Below are positions 52,933 through 64,000 of a DNA stretch of 64,000 nt, in pieces. A model generated the notes under the pieces. It saw only the letters and a program-made list of their open reading frames with translations, searched no databases and was not told where the DNA came from. This DNA comes from Cladophialophora immunda. Lineage: Eukaryota > Ascomycota > Eurotiomycetes > Chaetothyriales > Herpotrichiellaceae. A program made the position numbers and the translations under genes. The stretch is taken from contig NW_015622543.1 of assembly GCF_000835495.1 (NCBI RefSeq), positions 4,266,619 through 4,330,618 on the forward strand. Direction: 5' to 3'. The stretch's first letter is position 1. Every line of letters begins with the position of its first letter.

Positions 52933-53908
52933 ATTGGCGTCTTGAAACCTTTGGACTGGATCCACGGAAGACAAAGTTTCTTCCTTTACGACATAATGAC
53001 CCAGACTGCATTGGAAGCGGGGAGTACGTGAAGAGATTGCTGTTTTCTTTTGTTGTGGCGGGAGTTTCGCGTGGTGGTGAGGATAAGACGTGGGAATCTG
53101 CGGTTGTTCCCTATTGTGTACAAAATGATACCCCCCTATCATCGCCGAGTTTTCGCTTTGTTGTTGATGCGGCACAGAGGAGAGACAAAAGACCTTGCCT
53201 TACAAAATCGGGGCCGGCTATATAAAACTCCTGGTGACGAATGATAATGGTCGAAGAAAGCTGTAGAGGAGAAAGACTAGGTAATCGATCAATATAGGTA
53301 CAGAAGAGAGAGAAGAAAAAAGAAAAGGTGTCGCCACCCTCTATCACCTTCTTTCAGAAACCCGCAGAGGAAAGGCTCCCTAGGACTGGGACTATTTCCC
53401 CGTGTTTGTCGAGTGGCGAGTGTCCTGGTTCAAAGGGATACTGAAGCATTGGCACAGGATTCTAACCATATGTACCCAGGCAAGCATTCTCGAAGCAAGG
53501 CGTTCTAGCGAGAAGGGCAAGGAACATGGAGAAGAAGGAAAAGAAGCCATTTGGTATCTATTCTGCGAATCAAGCTGCGATGGTTCAACATAAGACTAAC
53601 AGCAACGCTTTCCCTGCCTGTATCCTGTCCGATCCTATCCTAGCCATTCGTCGCCTTTGGTCCCGTCCTCCAGGATCCAGACGCGCAGGTCGTAATTACC
53701 CTAGTAGTAGTGGTGGTGGTGGAGAAGAGCTTTGTTGCAATGCATTCGTGCCTCGAAGGTCTGAGCAAGGAAAACCCATTCCACGCACAATAGATTGTTG
53801 GTAGATGATCAAATCGACAGCTCATCAGAGTCAAACAACTCTCGGAAATCTGGCCCACAATCGCTCCTTGGTCTGCCCAGGGAACGTTGGCGCTGTTCCT
53901 CATCACAC
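52933..53908. other. Intergenic, convergent 3' ends
   Basis: 976 bp between the uncharacterised gene (+) and the DnaJ gene (-). Holds a trinucleotide run, TAG x3 then TGG x4, at 53702-53722. No gene supported. Confidence 0.55.
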
Positions 53909-55495
53909 TCACGCGGACGTTGACTGTCTCGGTGATCCACCGGCGGTGGGCTCCCGGCTGCCTCCAAAGAAGTGTCTATGCGATTGATCGCCCTGGGTGC
54001 TGTCTTTCTGTTTCTCTTTTTCCTTTTTCTTTTCTTGTTTTTTCATGGATTCGGCCATGAGTTGCTCAAAGGCCATGAAGTCGCCTTCCTCATCGGGATC
54101 GCGTTCAGCCTGCAATAACACATCATTAGCAAAATCATTGTGAGATTGAGATATCCGCCACCGCAGGCATAGAAGGAGACTCACCCTTTGATAGATAGCC
54201 CCGCATATGTTCAACGCATGGGCTCTTTCTATCCTCTTCTCCAATCTGACGTTCTTATCGTTCAGAATCCTGTCACACACGTCCCTCAACACGCCCTGAA
54301 TCTCGAATCTCGATCCTCTCCATGCAGCCGCAAGGATCTTCCCAGTGACTTTCCTCTCGTACTCTGCCTTCTTCTCATCCGTCCAATCAGCACCACCCTT
54401 TTCTTCCAATTTAGCCATTTCTTCCATCGTTAGTTGGGCGTCGATGGCTGAAGAGATCGTGTTCCATGTGTCTTTTGCAAGGGTGCCTTTGTCTTTTAGA
54501 CGGGAGAAGAAGCCTGAGATGCCGAGGAATTTCTGCGATTTGAGGAACGAAACGGCCTTTTGTATGTATGTCTGACCGACAGCGTGGAGAATTTCAATAC
54601 CGAAGGACTCCATTTTGAGATTTTCAACCTCGAGTTGGATCTTTTGCTGGAACGCATTCGTGACTTCGGGGCCCTTGTCCGTTTCTGTCCACACGCTGAT
54701 ACGATCGATCAGTTTCTTTGCAAGAGTCTCGACTCGTTCTTCTCGCAGGCGTCGTCTCTCGCGTTCGTAGGCTTCTAACTTCTTCCGCTGCTCTGAGGTC
54801 AGGCCACCTTTCTTCTTCTTCTTCTGCAGGTCTTTCTCTTCCTGAGTCAAGCCCGCGGCATCCATTCGCGCATCTTCTTCTGATCGATCCATGATGGCTT
54901 GCTGGCCAGCGTATCTTCTCTGCGGGGTGCTAGTCCCCGATGATCTGCCAGTGGACGTCGATGGCTCCTCCCCGGAGATATATGGTGGAGGCGGTACAGT
55001 GGTCCCCTCTTGTGCGGAATGTGCTTTTGCTTCGGGTTCCTTTGCATCCATGCTCGCAGCGGTCGCCTCTTTTTCCTTTGATTCATGGATGTTCAGCTTC
55101 TCTTCCGCATTTTTAGAAAGTTCTTCTTCCTCCATGGCCTGCATTGTGATGTCCATAGTATGCGTAAGATCCTTCAGAAGGCTCAGTTCGCCGATGAGGT
55201 CAACAAAGGCATCACCGCCAAAAATCATACTGAAAAACTCAGCGGGATCCTCAAAGCCTTGGCTGGGCATGGCTTTTTCCTTGCCATATTTATCATAAGC
55301 GGCACGGGTGTCCTTGTTCGATAGGACTTGGTAGGCTTCGCCGACGGCTTGGAAGCGAGCGTGTGCAGATTCATCGCCGGGGTTTTTGTCAGGGTGTGTG
55401 GTGATGGCGAGCTTCCTGTAGGCCTTCTTGATTTCCAATTCGGAAGCATCTGGTTTGACGCCTAGAGCGTCGTAGTAGGAAGTGTCGACAACCAT
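53909..55495 (-). CDS. DnaJ-domain protein (Caj1/DnaJ-X type)
   Basis: Hsp40 co-chaperone. Exon 1 55495-54185, intron 54184-54110 (75 nt, stop-free and divisible by three), exon 2 54109-53909; 503 aa. The J domain fills residues 5-72 with HPD at 34-36 (TTHPDKNPG), followed directly by [30 protein letters not shown], the hallmark of the DnaJ-X family. The X domain runs from about 240 to 430 ([24 protein letters not shown].., [42 protein letters not shown]). Splicing gives [19 protein letters not shown], the conserved end; unspliced it would carry 25 extra residues. No Gly/Phe or zinc-finger region, so class III. Yeast Caj1 is the closest named relative by layout. Confidence 0.92.
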   Translation of the reverse strand: MVVDTSYYDALGVKPDASELEIKKAYRKLAITTHPDKNPGDESAHARFQAVGEAYQVLSNKDTRAAYDKYGKEKAMPSQGFEDPAEFFSMIFGGDAFVDLIGELSLLKDLTHTMDITMQAMEEEELSKNAEEKLNIHESKEKEATAASMDAKEPEAKAHSAQEGTTVPPPPYISGEEPSTSTGRSSGTSTPQRRYAGQQAIMDRSEEDARMDAAGLTQEEKDLQKKKKKGGLTSEQRKKLEAYERERRRLREERVETLAKKLIDRISVWTETDKGPEVTNAFQQKIQLEVENLKMESFGIEILHAVGQTYIQKAVSFLKSQKFLGISGFFSRLKDKGTLAKDTWNTISSAIDAQLTMEEMAKLEEKGGADWTDEKKAEYERKVTGKILAAAWRGSRFEIQGVLRDVCDRILNDKNVRLEKRIERAHALNICGAIYQRVSLLLCLRWRISQSHNDFANDVLLQAERDPDEEGDFMAFEQLMAESMKKQEKKKEKEKQKDSTQGDQSHRHFFGGSREPTAGGSPRQSTSA

Positions 55496-56059
55496 TGTGG
55501 CAGGCGCAATTTCGGGCTGAGATGGATGGGAGGTTTGGCTGACGCGCCGGCTGGCATGGGATGGAGACGTGTACGATTTATATCGCAGCCTTTGGGCTCG
55601 TGAAGGCCGCCGTACCCGTTGGTCGCCGCAAGCACGAAATTCAGCAAAGGGGGGGGTGAAGTCATAGGTAGACCAAGTGATGCCTGTAGCTAAGCCACTT
55701 GGGTGCCACTGTGGCTAGGACGCACCGGGCAACCTAGGCTTTAGGGGCCCCAAGGTGATTCGGGAAAGCTACCTAGAGCTGATTCGGCATCGCTTCTCCT
55801 GCTGTTAGATGAATCCTCGGGTAAGGATCGTGCCATTCGGATATGCTAACCTCCACACACAAAAAGCACGATGGTCTAGTTCACGTCGAGCGCGGGTAGT
55901 TAACAAAAACTCGTCTCCCCTTTTTCTCTTCTCGATCATGGTCGCTCGTTATCACTTAGTGTACTCCATTCGTCTGGAGTGTTCAACGGCCAGCTAGGAA
56001 CAAGGGGAGCTGTCCACAGGTCGACTTGAAAACTGCATAGGACCCAAATATTCGTCGCA
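55496..56059. other. Divergent promoter DnaJ gene / ERG9
   Basis: 564 bp between start codons. A G8 run at 55649-55656. No convincing sterol-response element was found by eye. Confidence 0.55.
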
Positions 56060-57628
56060 ATGGTCAAAGCCAGCGAAGTTGTGTTTTACCTTCTCCATCC
56101 CCAGCAATTGCGCTCCATCATTCAATGGTGAGTTGAGCAAGGTGTTCGCATTGCGTGTGACAACTGACACCTACCTAGGAAAGTCTGGCACAATGCTGTC
56201 CACGAACGAGATGAATCCAAAGAAACTGAAGCCACCAAGCAATGCTTCAAATATCTGAACCTGACCAGTCGCTCCTTCAGCGCGGTGATTCAAGAGCTAC
56301 ACCCAGAGCTTTTGCTTCCCGTCACACTGTTCTACCTTGTTCTGCGCGGCTTGGACACCATCGAAGATGATACCTCGATCCCCGTAAAGAAGAAGGAGCC
56401 AGTCCTGCGCAACTTCGACGAGGTTCTTGACATTGATGGATGGACATACACTGAAAACAGGCCAGAAGAGAAGGATCGCGAACTGCTGCTCAATTATGGA
56501 TGTGTTATTGAAGAGTTCAAAAAGACAAAACCGGCCTACCAAGTTATCATCAAGGATATCGCAAAGAGGATGGGCAATGGAATGGCCGACTACTGCGTGA
56601 AATCCGAGAACAACCAGTTTGCCGTCATCACCTGCGCCGAATACGACCAATACTGTTACTATGTGGCGGGATTAGTTGGTGAGGGACTGACGAGAATGTT
56701 TGTGGAGAGCAAGTTCGGGAACCCGGTTCTGCTAGACAGACCCAACCTTCACAACTCAATGGGGATTTTCCTGCAAAAGACCAATATCATCCGAGATGTG
56801 CGAGAGGATTTCGACGACCACAGGATATTCTGGCCGAAGGAGATCTGGTCCAAACACGTCGACCAGTTTGAAGATCTCTTCAAGCCCGAGTACAAGGAGC
56901 AGGCACTAAATTGCAGTGCGGAGATGGTGTTGAATGCGCTCAACCATGCTGATGAATGTCTTTTCTACATGGCAGGGCTTAGGGAGCAGAGCGTCTTCAA
57001 CTTTTGCGCGATCCCGCAGACCATGGCGATTGCGACGTTGGATCTCTGCTTCAGGAACTACCCCATGTTTCTCCGCAACGTTAAAATCACAAAGGGTGAA
57101 GCTTGTCAGATCATGATCGAATCGACGCAAAACCTCCAGGTGGCGTGCGAAGTGTTTCGCCGACACATCCATTCCATCCGCAAGAAAAATCGGCCGCAGG
57201 ACCCCAACTTTTTGAAAATCAGTATTGCATGTGGCAAGGTGGAGCAGTTCATCGAGTCAATATTCCCGTCCCAGAAGGTGGAGGATATTATGGCCAAGAA
57301 CAAGGCCGACGAGGCTCGTGCGGCCCTGGCTCAGAAGGAAAAGGAAGCAGCGGATTCGAGGGGATCAAAGGAGACGCTTGCGCTGTTCGGCGCTGTGGTC
57401 CTGATGCTGCTCTTCATTACTGCTACTATGGTGAGCGAGTTCTTGTTCTCTTTGCGGCAATTAGCGCTAACATGACACTAGGTTGCGGTTGCGTGGTTTG
57501 CGGGAGCCCGATTCGACGTGGCCTTTGAAGAAGTGAAGAAGTCCTGGGGACAAATCTTGAGTGGAGACGTCTTCAAGGGACCGCAAAATGCTACTTCGAC
57601 CGACACCGTCAGTCATGGTGAACTATGA
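56060..57628 (+). CDS. ERG9: Squalene synthase
   Basis: Condenses two farnesyl-PP to squalene with NADPH at the ER, the committed ergosterol step. Exons 56060-56127, 56179-57430, 57482-57628 (both introns 51 nt), 488 aa. First aspartate motif DTIED at 82-86 ([10 protein letters not shown]); second at about 229 ([18 protein letters not shown]); the central [13 protein letters not shown] block is also present. Fungal-type C-terminus: after a charged linker a single membrane anchor ([19 protein letters not shown] then VAVAWFAG) split by intron 2. Starts [19 protein letters not shown], the family start. Divergent from the DnaJ gene. Confidence 0.97.
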
Positions 57629-59468
57629 TTGTCTGTCGTTCCTTGTTATTCTGCGGTGCTCGGCAGAGGGTGTGGATTCTTGCCAATAGCACATATGTAT
57701 CTGCCCGCGGGTATTGGCGGCATTGCAAGTTTAGTTTTGAGAAAAATGTCATGTCGCAAAGCATGTTGAGCTCACGCGATCCGACACAGGGTTTTTGTTT
57801 TTGTGGGAGGGAATACCTCGACAGCACGGATGTCAAATTGCAACTCAGCCGCTCTCATTGACTGTTGTTGTGCCGAAGATGTGCTAAAATTGATTGCTCG
57901 AAACTGACAATTGACAGGCCCGAGAAGACATTCTCTGAGGACTCTTGTTACCTTTGAGCGGACATTCTTTCTCTACTCGTCAACTCTCACAAAGTCCACC
58001 CCGTGGTGCAACGCAGTGGCTGTAAAAAGGCTGCCTCAGAGGATGGTTGAGAGTCGATGACGTCGTCTGTCGTTTGGCGTGGTTGAAGGACTAACCGCAA
58101 AAGGAGGAGAAAGCTGCCACTATTACCAATGGGCAACAGCAATGGCTTCTTACTAGGCCCTAGGTTGTTGGTGCTTGTGCCTGTGCCAATGTCTGTGTGG
58201 TGCCTGTGGGCTTGCTCTGAGAGGTGGACACGTACTCCTCGGCCACCCCTAAGCTAGAACCCCAGGTACCTGATGGGCGGGAGGGCCGCTGGGTGCCACC
58301 ACGGAGGCCCAGAGAAGCCCGACCGACGTCATGCAACTAAGGAGAATTCCCCCCGCCTCTTCGCTCTCATCCTTTTTGTGCCAGCCGTTATGCGTACCAC
58401 CTGCGACTCGGAGCCAGCCTCTTCCCTTTGGGCCCCTTGTTCCTTCGTCCTTCTTCTCTCCGCCTGCTCCCCTGTTCTCGTCTTCCTCTTCCCGTCGTGC
58501 TGAGTGGCTCCCTCGCCCTTGGGAGGCGACAAGCAGCCATTCCCTCTTCTCCCCTCTGCCCCGTTCAAGTCGCCGGTGAGAGAAAAACGCTCAACCGCCC
58601 CTTGTTCGACCCATCTGCCTCCCGGCGTTTCCTCGTTGCTTCCGTTTCAGGTATCAACTGCCTCCGCCCGTTGATGCTGTCGATCGCCAGATGTGAAGCG
58701 ATCTTAGCAAAGCTTGGGCGTCCCTTTTCCCTCTGGGTTGATCCGGGATCGTCCATCTCTGATCCTCACACCTCCCCAACCTCGAGAGTGGGCCTTCGCA
58801 GAAATGGCATTCTCGTCCTGTACTCGTAGCATCTGCCATTGCAGTAACATGGCACTCCTGGGCCAAAACAAGCATTCTGCGGTGTCCGTCGACGCGGCCC
58901 CATCTGCCGACCCGTCCAGTCCGCCGTTAAATACGAGCCCCCATGACCAATGTGTGCCCTCAATTCAGTCTTCTTTTCATCCTTCCGTCCAGTTGAATTC
59001 GAGCACCTCCAAAACAGCCCAATGGACTTCTTTAAAGTCGGTGTAGTTGCTACACAATGACGTCTTGCCTATAGACACCCTGCGCGTTTCTACTTATTTG
59101 CTTGTGGTGCCTCCTGTGCCTGCAGTCTTTAGCGCAACCCTGGTTCTCTGTGCGAGCTTCGCAACCTGCGATATAGACCAAGCCTTTCAACTGTGTCCCT
59201 GCGATATGTTTGCTCTTCATTAAAACCCGTCCGATCTGCGCCCAATCAAATACGGAGATTGCGTCTCGGTCAACTAATAGGCCAATTTATCCTTGCAATC
59301 CCGTGTCTTTGTGCACCGAAACCTCCGCTGCAGCACTATACAAGTCGGGCGGCTGGCTGCTGCAAGGCGTCCTGAGACCCGGCGAACCAGTCCCAATCTC
59401 TAGACACTGCGCGAGGTGCATTGCCGACCCACGACGACAGCCGCGTGTAACGCCCGGCCGCTTTCAAA
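57629..59468. other. 1.84-kb upstream region of the Arg/Ser-rich gene
   Basis: No gene supported. The stretch 58330-58640 is strongly C/T-rich on the plus strand, like a fungal promoter/transcription start, and later short ATG frames precede 59469, so a long leader with upstream ORFs is possible. Confidence 0.5.
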
Positions 59469-60813
59469 ATGGATCAGGCTCTGGGTTTAGGCCTCAACGG
59501 CGTCAACCTCGCCATCACACACCAGGACAAGGTTATCGACCCTATCCACCGCAGATACAAGAAAATTCGTGGCCAAGTTCCTCAACCAGATCCCGATCTC
59601 TACGACAGAAGGACAATGGAAGAGAAGGGCCTCGTCCTGCGCCGTCGGCGGGATGTTGCCTCGGACGAAGAGATCGTGGAAGTGGTGAGGCACAAAGGGG
59701 ACGTTCTACCCCGTCGGCCTGGTCGGTCTGGTCAACGACAGAGAGCCAGCTCCATGCACACTGGTCGAGATATCGGTGCAGGTGCGGCCGCGGGTGCAGG
59801 TGCAGGTGCGCTTGTTGCCCACCGCGACCGAGATCGTGATAGAGACAATTACTATGACTCCGAAGGCTCGGTACCTCCACGATCGCGCGTGCGAGCAAAG
59901 TCCTCCTCTGGTCGCTCCCGCCGCCGTCGAAGCTCCTCAAGCTCCTCTTCGTCCTCGCTGCTCTCTTCCACCGAGGAAGAGAAGAACATTCGCAAGATGC
60001 AACGCAAAAAATGGCTCACAGCCGCCCTAGCAAGCGTGGCCACAATCCACGCCGCCTCAAAGGTCTATTCTTCTATCGAGTCGCACGATAAGCGAATGGA
60101 AAAAGTCCGCGAGGGCAAAATGTCTCCAGAGGAAGCTCACAAACAACAACGCGCCTCCCGCTGGCAAGATGCTGCCGCCATTGGAATCGCCGCATTGGGT
60201 CTCAAAGGTGCGGTGAGCGAGTGGAATGAACTGTCCGAGGAGCACAATCAACACAAGGAGCTTCTCTCTGCGAAAGAAGAGCACCACAGAAAGCGTATGG
60301 AGCGCGAGAGACGCAAGCGGGCAAGGGAACGGGGAGGATACTACAAGGGACGAGACGGCAATTGGTACTACGACGGCCCTGAGCCACAAAACAGTGAAAG
60401 TTACCGTGGAAGCCATTCTAGTGGCAGGCCAGCGGGCCATTACGACGATGACCGAGCCATCAGAGACTCGAATCGAGCGAGAAAGATGTACGAAGAAGAT
60501 GGGGATTTCGACGATTACGATAGCAGGAGATCCAGGTCTCGACGTGCGGTGAGTCGCAGTCGTGCCAGCGACTACTGATTTCGTCATTTCGGCGTTTCTC
60601 GTGTCTTTCCTCGTCTCATGCTTCGGAGTGCAAGAAGAACTTCTTGTTGCGGTTCGCGATGTGCTGACGCATCGTTTTGCGGCGTGGCAGGAGTCTAGAA
60701 GCCCGTCCAAATCGGCGGACCCTATGAAGAAGTACAGGAAGAAGCCAGAAAAGACTCGTACAACCGTGGGAAATTTCGGCGCGGACCTGGTTGAGGACAT
60801 CATGGGTGTCTGA
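59469..60813 (+). CDS. Uncharacterised Arg/Ser-rich fungal protein
   Basis: No named family identified. Preferred model: exon 1 59469-60548, intron 60549-60690 (142 nt, GTGAGT donor, GTGCTGAC branch, GTGGCAG acceptor), exon 2 60691-60813; 400 aa. The unspliced alternative stops at 60578 (369 aa, ending SRSRASDY). The N-terminus (MDQALGLGLNGVNLAITHQDKV) is globular; a Gly-Ala run (GAGAAAGAGAGA) and RDRDRDRD follow, then RSR/SSS low complexity. The conserved-looking part is 180-270: RKKWLTAALASVATIHAASKVYSSIE and RWQDAAAIGIAALGLKGAVSEWNEL, two amphipathic or membrane-associated helices. After that it is highly charged. Spliced exon 2 ends GNFGADLVEDIMGV, a more protein-like terminus. Confidence 0.68.
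59774..59812 (+). repeat. GGTGCA-type coding microsatellite
   Basis: Imperfect six-base GGTGCA/GGTGCG units encode a Gly-Ala run in the Arg/Ser-rich protein. Confidence 0.7.
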
Positions 60814-61412
60814 GGAGAGCTGGTCAGACCTGAAAGCAGCATGTCGAGAAGTTGGGTGAGCACATCTGTTCGTGGATTAAGCGTGGCATTTGCAAAGCAC
60901 CACATTGCAACCAAATTTCGGGCTCAGAATGACACATCAAGAGATTCCGAGCGAAAGGAAAACAGGGTATCAGTTGGAGGAAATCTTGAAGTGGTTCGTT
61001 CCCGCGTGCCCCTTAGCGATATGATAGGGTTGAGTCGCGCATAGACATTTTCGAATACTAGTCACAAGAGTCGGGATATGACAATGTTGGGAATCGGGTT
61101 ACGATTTGGATGAGGCCATGAGACATGAATGATGATACGGCGCAATAGATTGATTGTCATTGGTTTATGTTTTCTTGTCTTGATCTCTCTGACCGCGTTG
61201 GAGCTGGTAGGCATGTGTTTTCGGTTGACGCAAAACCTGCGAACCAGGCTGGTCAAACGCTGGAATTAGGGATGATGTCCAGGATGTTCTATCGTCAGCA
61301 AAGATTTCTAACCAGGGTCGACCTCTAAGCAAATCGGAGACTCGTTGCTCGTCCACCGCTTCTCTAACAACCGCCTTTCGTGCGTTGAGCCGGCAATCTA
61401 TCGATGAGTTGC
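60814..61412. other. Intergenic, convergent 3' ends
   Basis: About 600 bp between the Arg/Ser-rich gene (+) and the phosphatase-like gene (-). No gene supported. Confidence 0.55.
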
Positions 61413-62135
61413 TCATAATGCCTTCTCTTTCTTGCCCCAAACCTCGATCAAGAATGGTTCGCCAGAAATCGAAGACCACTCCAACACGCCGTCTTTGATG
61501 GGTAGCTGCGCCGGCTCGGGGACGACGAGTCTCGCTACATCGTCACTGTCGGTCCATCTGACCTCGAAGGCGTCCGGACCCCGAATGGCCATCTTGGGGT
61601 TGAATCCATCACACGACGGGCTGGCCTCGAGGGTCTTGAAAATCGACGTGATGCCGACTCCATGCGTCGCAACCACGACGGTTCGATCCTGCTCGCCGAC
61701 CTGCTGGGCCTCGGCGCCGATGATGCGTCCGAAGGCTCGCTTGAGCCGTCTCACGAAATCGTCAAAGAGCTCCACGCCCGGTCCCCCGTCGGCGCTCCTC
61801 GGGTTGCCCATATCGATCGAGTCGTACGAGCCGCCCTCGAGCTCCCCGAGCGCCTGTCCCGTCAGATCGCGGTCCGCGTAGACCTGGACATTTGGGCGGT
61901 CTGCGAGGATGGGCGTGATCGTCTGGACAATCCGAATCAGGGGCGAGTGATACACGGCGTCGATGTTCTGGCCGCGGAGCTTGTCTGCCAGGACCCGTGC
62001 TTCTCTGTGCCCCTTCTCTGTCAGGCTGGTATCCCGCAAGCCCTGAAGGATCCGGTCGATGTTATCTTGCGTCTCGCCGTGGCGGACGAAAAGGAGATGT
62101 AGTTTTCCACCACTGGATGTAGGTGAGGGGTCCAT
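61413..62135 (-). CDS. Histidine phosphatase / phosphoglycerate-mutase-like protein
   Basis: Single exon, 240 aa, the typical length of a one-domain branch-1 histidine phosphatase. Catalytic features in order: RHGE with phospho-His at 19 (LLFVRHGETQDN), DTSLTEKGHREA, the SPLIRIVQT block with R68, the acid Glu in LGELEGGSYDS (about 98-100) and the second His at 158 (VVVATHGVGI). The order and spacing fit phosphoglycerate-mutase-like phosphatases such as fungal YOR283W/GpmB or TIGAR relatives, not the large glycolytic mutase. The substrate cannot be given. Cytosolic by lack of a signal. Divergent from ARP2. Confidence 0.9.
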   Translation of the reverse strand: MDPSPTSSGGKLHLLFVRHGETQDNIDRILQGLRDTSLTEKGHREARVLADKLRGQNIDAVYHSPLIRIVQTITPILADRPNVQVYADRDLTGQALGELEGGSYDSIDMGNPRSADGGPGVELFDDFVRRLKRAFGRIIGAEAQQVGEQDRTVVVATHGVGITSIFKTLEASPSCDGFNPKMAIRGPDAFEVRWTDSDDVARLVVPEPAQLPIKDGVLEWSSISGEPFLIEVWGKKEKAL

Positions 62136-63397
62136 ATTCTCAGAATGCTAACCAGAGGACTGGGGGGTGTTTTCTTTTTTCTTCGCGAGAAGAGACGTGC
62201 TGTTTCAGGTATATCGGGCACATGCAGGTACCGGGCTTACCGAGGGCTATATGAGTGTGGTAGACGAATGAGCCGCGGACCAAGGGAGCACAGCATGTCG
62301 CCCATCTCGAGAGAAGTACAGATAGTATGGCTCAATGGCTCGCCTGGCGTGCTTGTCCGAAACTCTGGTCGTCGCTACCCCACAGTCATCTTGGGGAACT
62401 GGAAGACTTTGCGGAGATCACAATCTACGTCACACTCGCGAGGGTGAGCCAAGGCACGACGAGGCGTTTTCAATCACAAAAGGAATATTGTATGACCCGA
62501 CGACGCAGACACAGGACCTCGCATTACCTCGCCAATTTCAGACGGAGCTGGACCCTGACCTAATGTCTACGGCCCTTTGCACCGCTGACATTGAATGGGA
62601 CAGTGAGCAGGCCAGGACCGATGTCCAGCAGACTTCCGGATGGGCTGAATCAGGTCGACATCATCATCGACAGAGGTGTATCTGACTTGTAAAGTATTTT
62701 CTCTCGGTTTGTGCCATTGCCAGGCAGAGACCATCAAATGGCAGAGATCGGTCTGCAGAAGAAGGCGACCTCGACATTGAGCACAACGTATGGAGGAACG
62801 GTGGAGCGTATTAAACTATGTTTGCCGTGAGATTGTGACCGGCCGGAGTCTGGAGACGGCGATGGCCTTTATTGATAGGGAGTATCTCGTATGCCCTTAC
62901 GAATAGCGACACTGTCCTGCATCCGCACTGTTTGCTATATGTCGATAAATCGGCCACCTCGTCATAATCGAGGACGCTTCGGCACCGCTGGAGTAGTCTG
63001 TATCCTGTGCCAGGATGTGTCACTTAGTTTCGACTCAGCTCGAGAGTACTCTGAACCAGAAGATTAGATATTTATGGTAGATGTTCAGTCAGGAAACTTG
63101 CTGGCAGCAACGAAGGCTATCTTTTCAGCCTCGCCCAGCCTCGCGTCCCCCTTTTTGACGTATGGAGGGGTTGCACGCTGACTAAGGAGGGCTCTTGGCA
63201 TTACGGTAGGCTGCGAGCACAGTGCCGTCACTTCACCTCAATTGCGCCTACGTCGCTTGCTTGCGTCGGCAGAAGTGGCATGCAGGCTCGACAACGATTC
63301 TGGACCTCTGTTTTGCCCGCCTCTCCTTCCTCTATCCTCTTCCATCCCACTCGCTGAGAGGCCTTGAGCTCATACAGGCCTCACGCTTCCTCCCAAA
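62136..63397. other. Intergenic, divergent upstream region of phosphatase and ARP2
   Basis: 1.26 kb between opposite starts; only short frames. The last 150 bp (CT-rich, then CTTCCTCCCAAAATGG) is the ARP2 leader. Confidence 0.5.
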
Positions 63398-64000
63398 ATG
63401 GCCGAACCACCCATCGGTAAGACCCCTCGCCAACCCACATTGCATTGACCTCCTGCTGACACAGGCACCATAGTCCTCGATGGGGGTACCGGTTTCCTCA
63501 AGGTCGGCTATGCGGCTCAAGTACGTTTGCCCATGGCCTCATCCGTGCTTCTTGGTGACCCCGAAACCTAACCAGCGACCTCACAGAACTTCCCTGAACA
63601 TCAATTCCCCTCCATAGTCGGGCGACCGATTCTGCGGTCGGAAGAACGGGCAGGAGATATCGTGGTCAAGGACATTATGTGTGGAGATGAGGCCGCTGCA
63701 GCAAGATCGATGCTACAAATAAGCTATCCTGTGAGGACATTCTCCGAGGCCCCAGCAAAGGATTTCTCCATGCCGGTAAAGTCGGGAAATGGCTGACCCA
63801 AGAACGAACTGAGGTACAGATGGAAAACGGCATCGTCAAGAAATGGGACGACATGCAACATCTCTGGGACTTTACATTCTTCGAGAAATTAAAGATCGAC
63901 CCCAGGGGTCGCAAGATCCTGTTGACTGAACCACCGATGAACCCGCTCAAGAACCGAGAGCAGATGTGCGAGGTCATGTTCGAGCGTTACGGCTTCGGCG
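63398..64000 (+). CDS. ARP2: Actin-related protein 2 (Arp2), 3' end cut by window
   Basis: Arp2 is one of the two actin-like subunits of the Arp2/3 nucleator. Exons visible: 63398-63416, 63465-63520, 63587-63730 and 63820 onward; introns 48, 66 and 89 nt. Joined sequence reads [25 protein letters not shown] (shortened here: the actin phosphate-1 loop is [11 protein letters not shown]), then [17 protein letters not shown] and [21 protein letters not shown], then [24 protein letters not shown]. These are diagnostic for Arp2 against actin or Arp3. The first exon is only 19 nt. The gene runs off the right edge, so it is partial, not broken. ARPC1 of the same complex lies 58 kb to the left. Confidence 0.95.

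Noticed and set aside
55496..56059. Search for a sterol-response element upstream of ERG9
   Set aside because: Only weak partial matches to the fungal SRE consensus (for example CACCTTGG on the reverse strand near 55757); not above chance.
59210..59839. 209-codon plus-strand frame overlapping the start of the Arg/Ser-rich gene
   Set aside because: It is a frame-shadow of the real gene; composition is Arg/Cys/Pro-rich from the GC-rich coding repeats and it starts in leader sequence.

Overview
This is a gene-dense stretch of nuclear DNA from a filamentous ascomycete (Pezizomycotina). The evidence is many short introns (about 43-90 nt, GT-AG), single-copy fungal housekeeping genes on both strands, and fungal-only families such as a CarO/NOP-1-type microbial opsin, an RPEL-repeat protein and a ZZ/EF-hand anchored protein. 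The exact class cannot be fixed from sequence alone. No tRNA, rRNA, intact transposon or CRISPR array was seen. The window cuts two genes: the ribosome-assembly gene RSA4 at the left edge and the actin-related gene ARP2 at the right edge.

Layout. 1-5.6 kb: RSA4 (-, partial), meiotic MSH4 (+, seven exons), Arp2/3 subunit ARPC1/ARC40 (-). 6-11 kb: an unrecognised protein (-) and a large ZZ-finger/EF-hand membrane-anchored protein (-). 11-12.7 kb holds no convincing gene. 12.7-17 kb: methionine aminopeptidase 1 (-), anaphase-promoting complex subunit APC11 (-, three exons), mitochondrial-type sulfurtransferase (+). 17.7-20.7 kb: mitochondrial isoleucyl-tRNA synthetase (+). 22.3-24.8 kb: a six-exon microbial rhodopsin with all proton-pump residues, followed by a small secreted four-cysteine protein. 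26.8-31 kb: F-box-like protein (+), GPI mannosyltransferase GPI14 (-). 31.5-36.4 kb: translin-associated factor X (+, with an 18-nt micro-exon), RPEL-repeat protein (-), NBS1/nibrin-like repair protein (+).

36.8-44.7 kb is an oxidoreductase neighbourhood: an AKR7-type aldo-keto reductase with a possible mitochondrial presequence, a secreted GMC flavoprotein oxidase (seven exons) and an intracellular PCMH-type FAD oxidase that lacks the usual flavin-linking histidine. 46.3-55.5 kb: EamA/DMT membrane transporter (+), DNA polymerase kappa (-), an uncharacterised low-complexity/coiled-coil protein (+), a DnaJ-domain protein (-). 56-64 kb: squalene synthase ERG9 (+), an Arg/Ser-rich uncharacterised protein (+), a histidine-phosphatase/phosphoglycerate-mutase-like enzyme (-) and ARP2 (+, partial).

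Most neighbours are functionally unrelated, as is usual in fungal chromosomes, but three themes recur: genome maintenance (MSH4, NBS1, Pol kappa), actin nucleation or binding (ARPC1, RPEL protein, ARP2) and flavin/NADPH redox enzymes (37-45 kb). Splice models were built by eye from splice signals plus restoration of conserved protein frames. Several introns have lengths divisible by three and no stop codon, so they are hidden inside apparently continuous reading frames.
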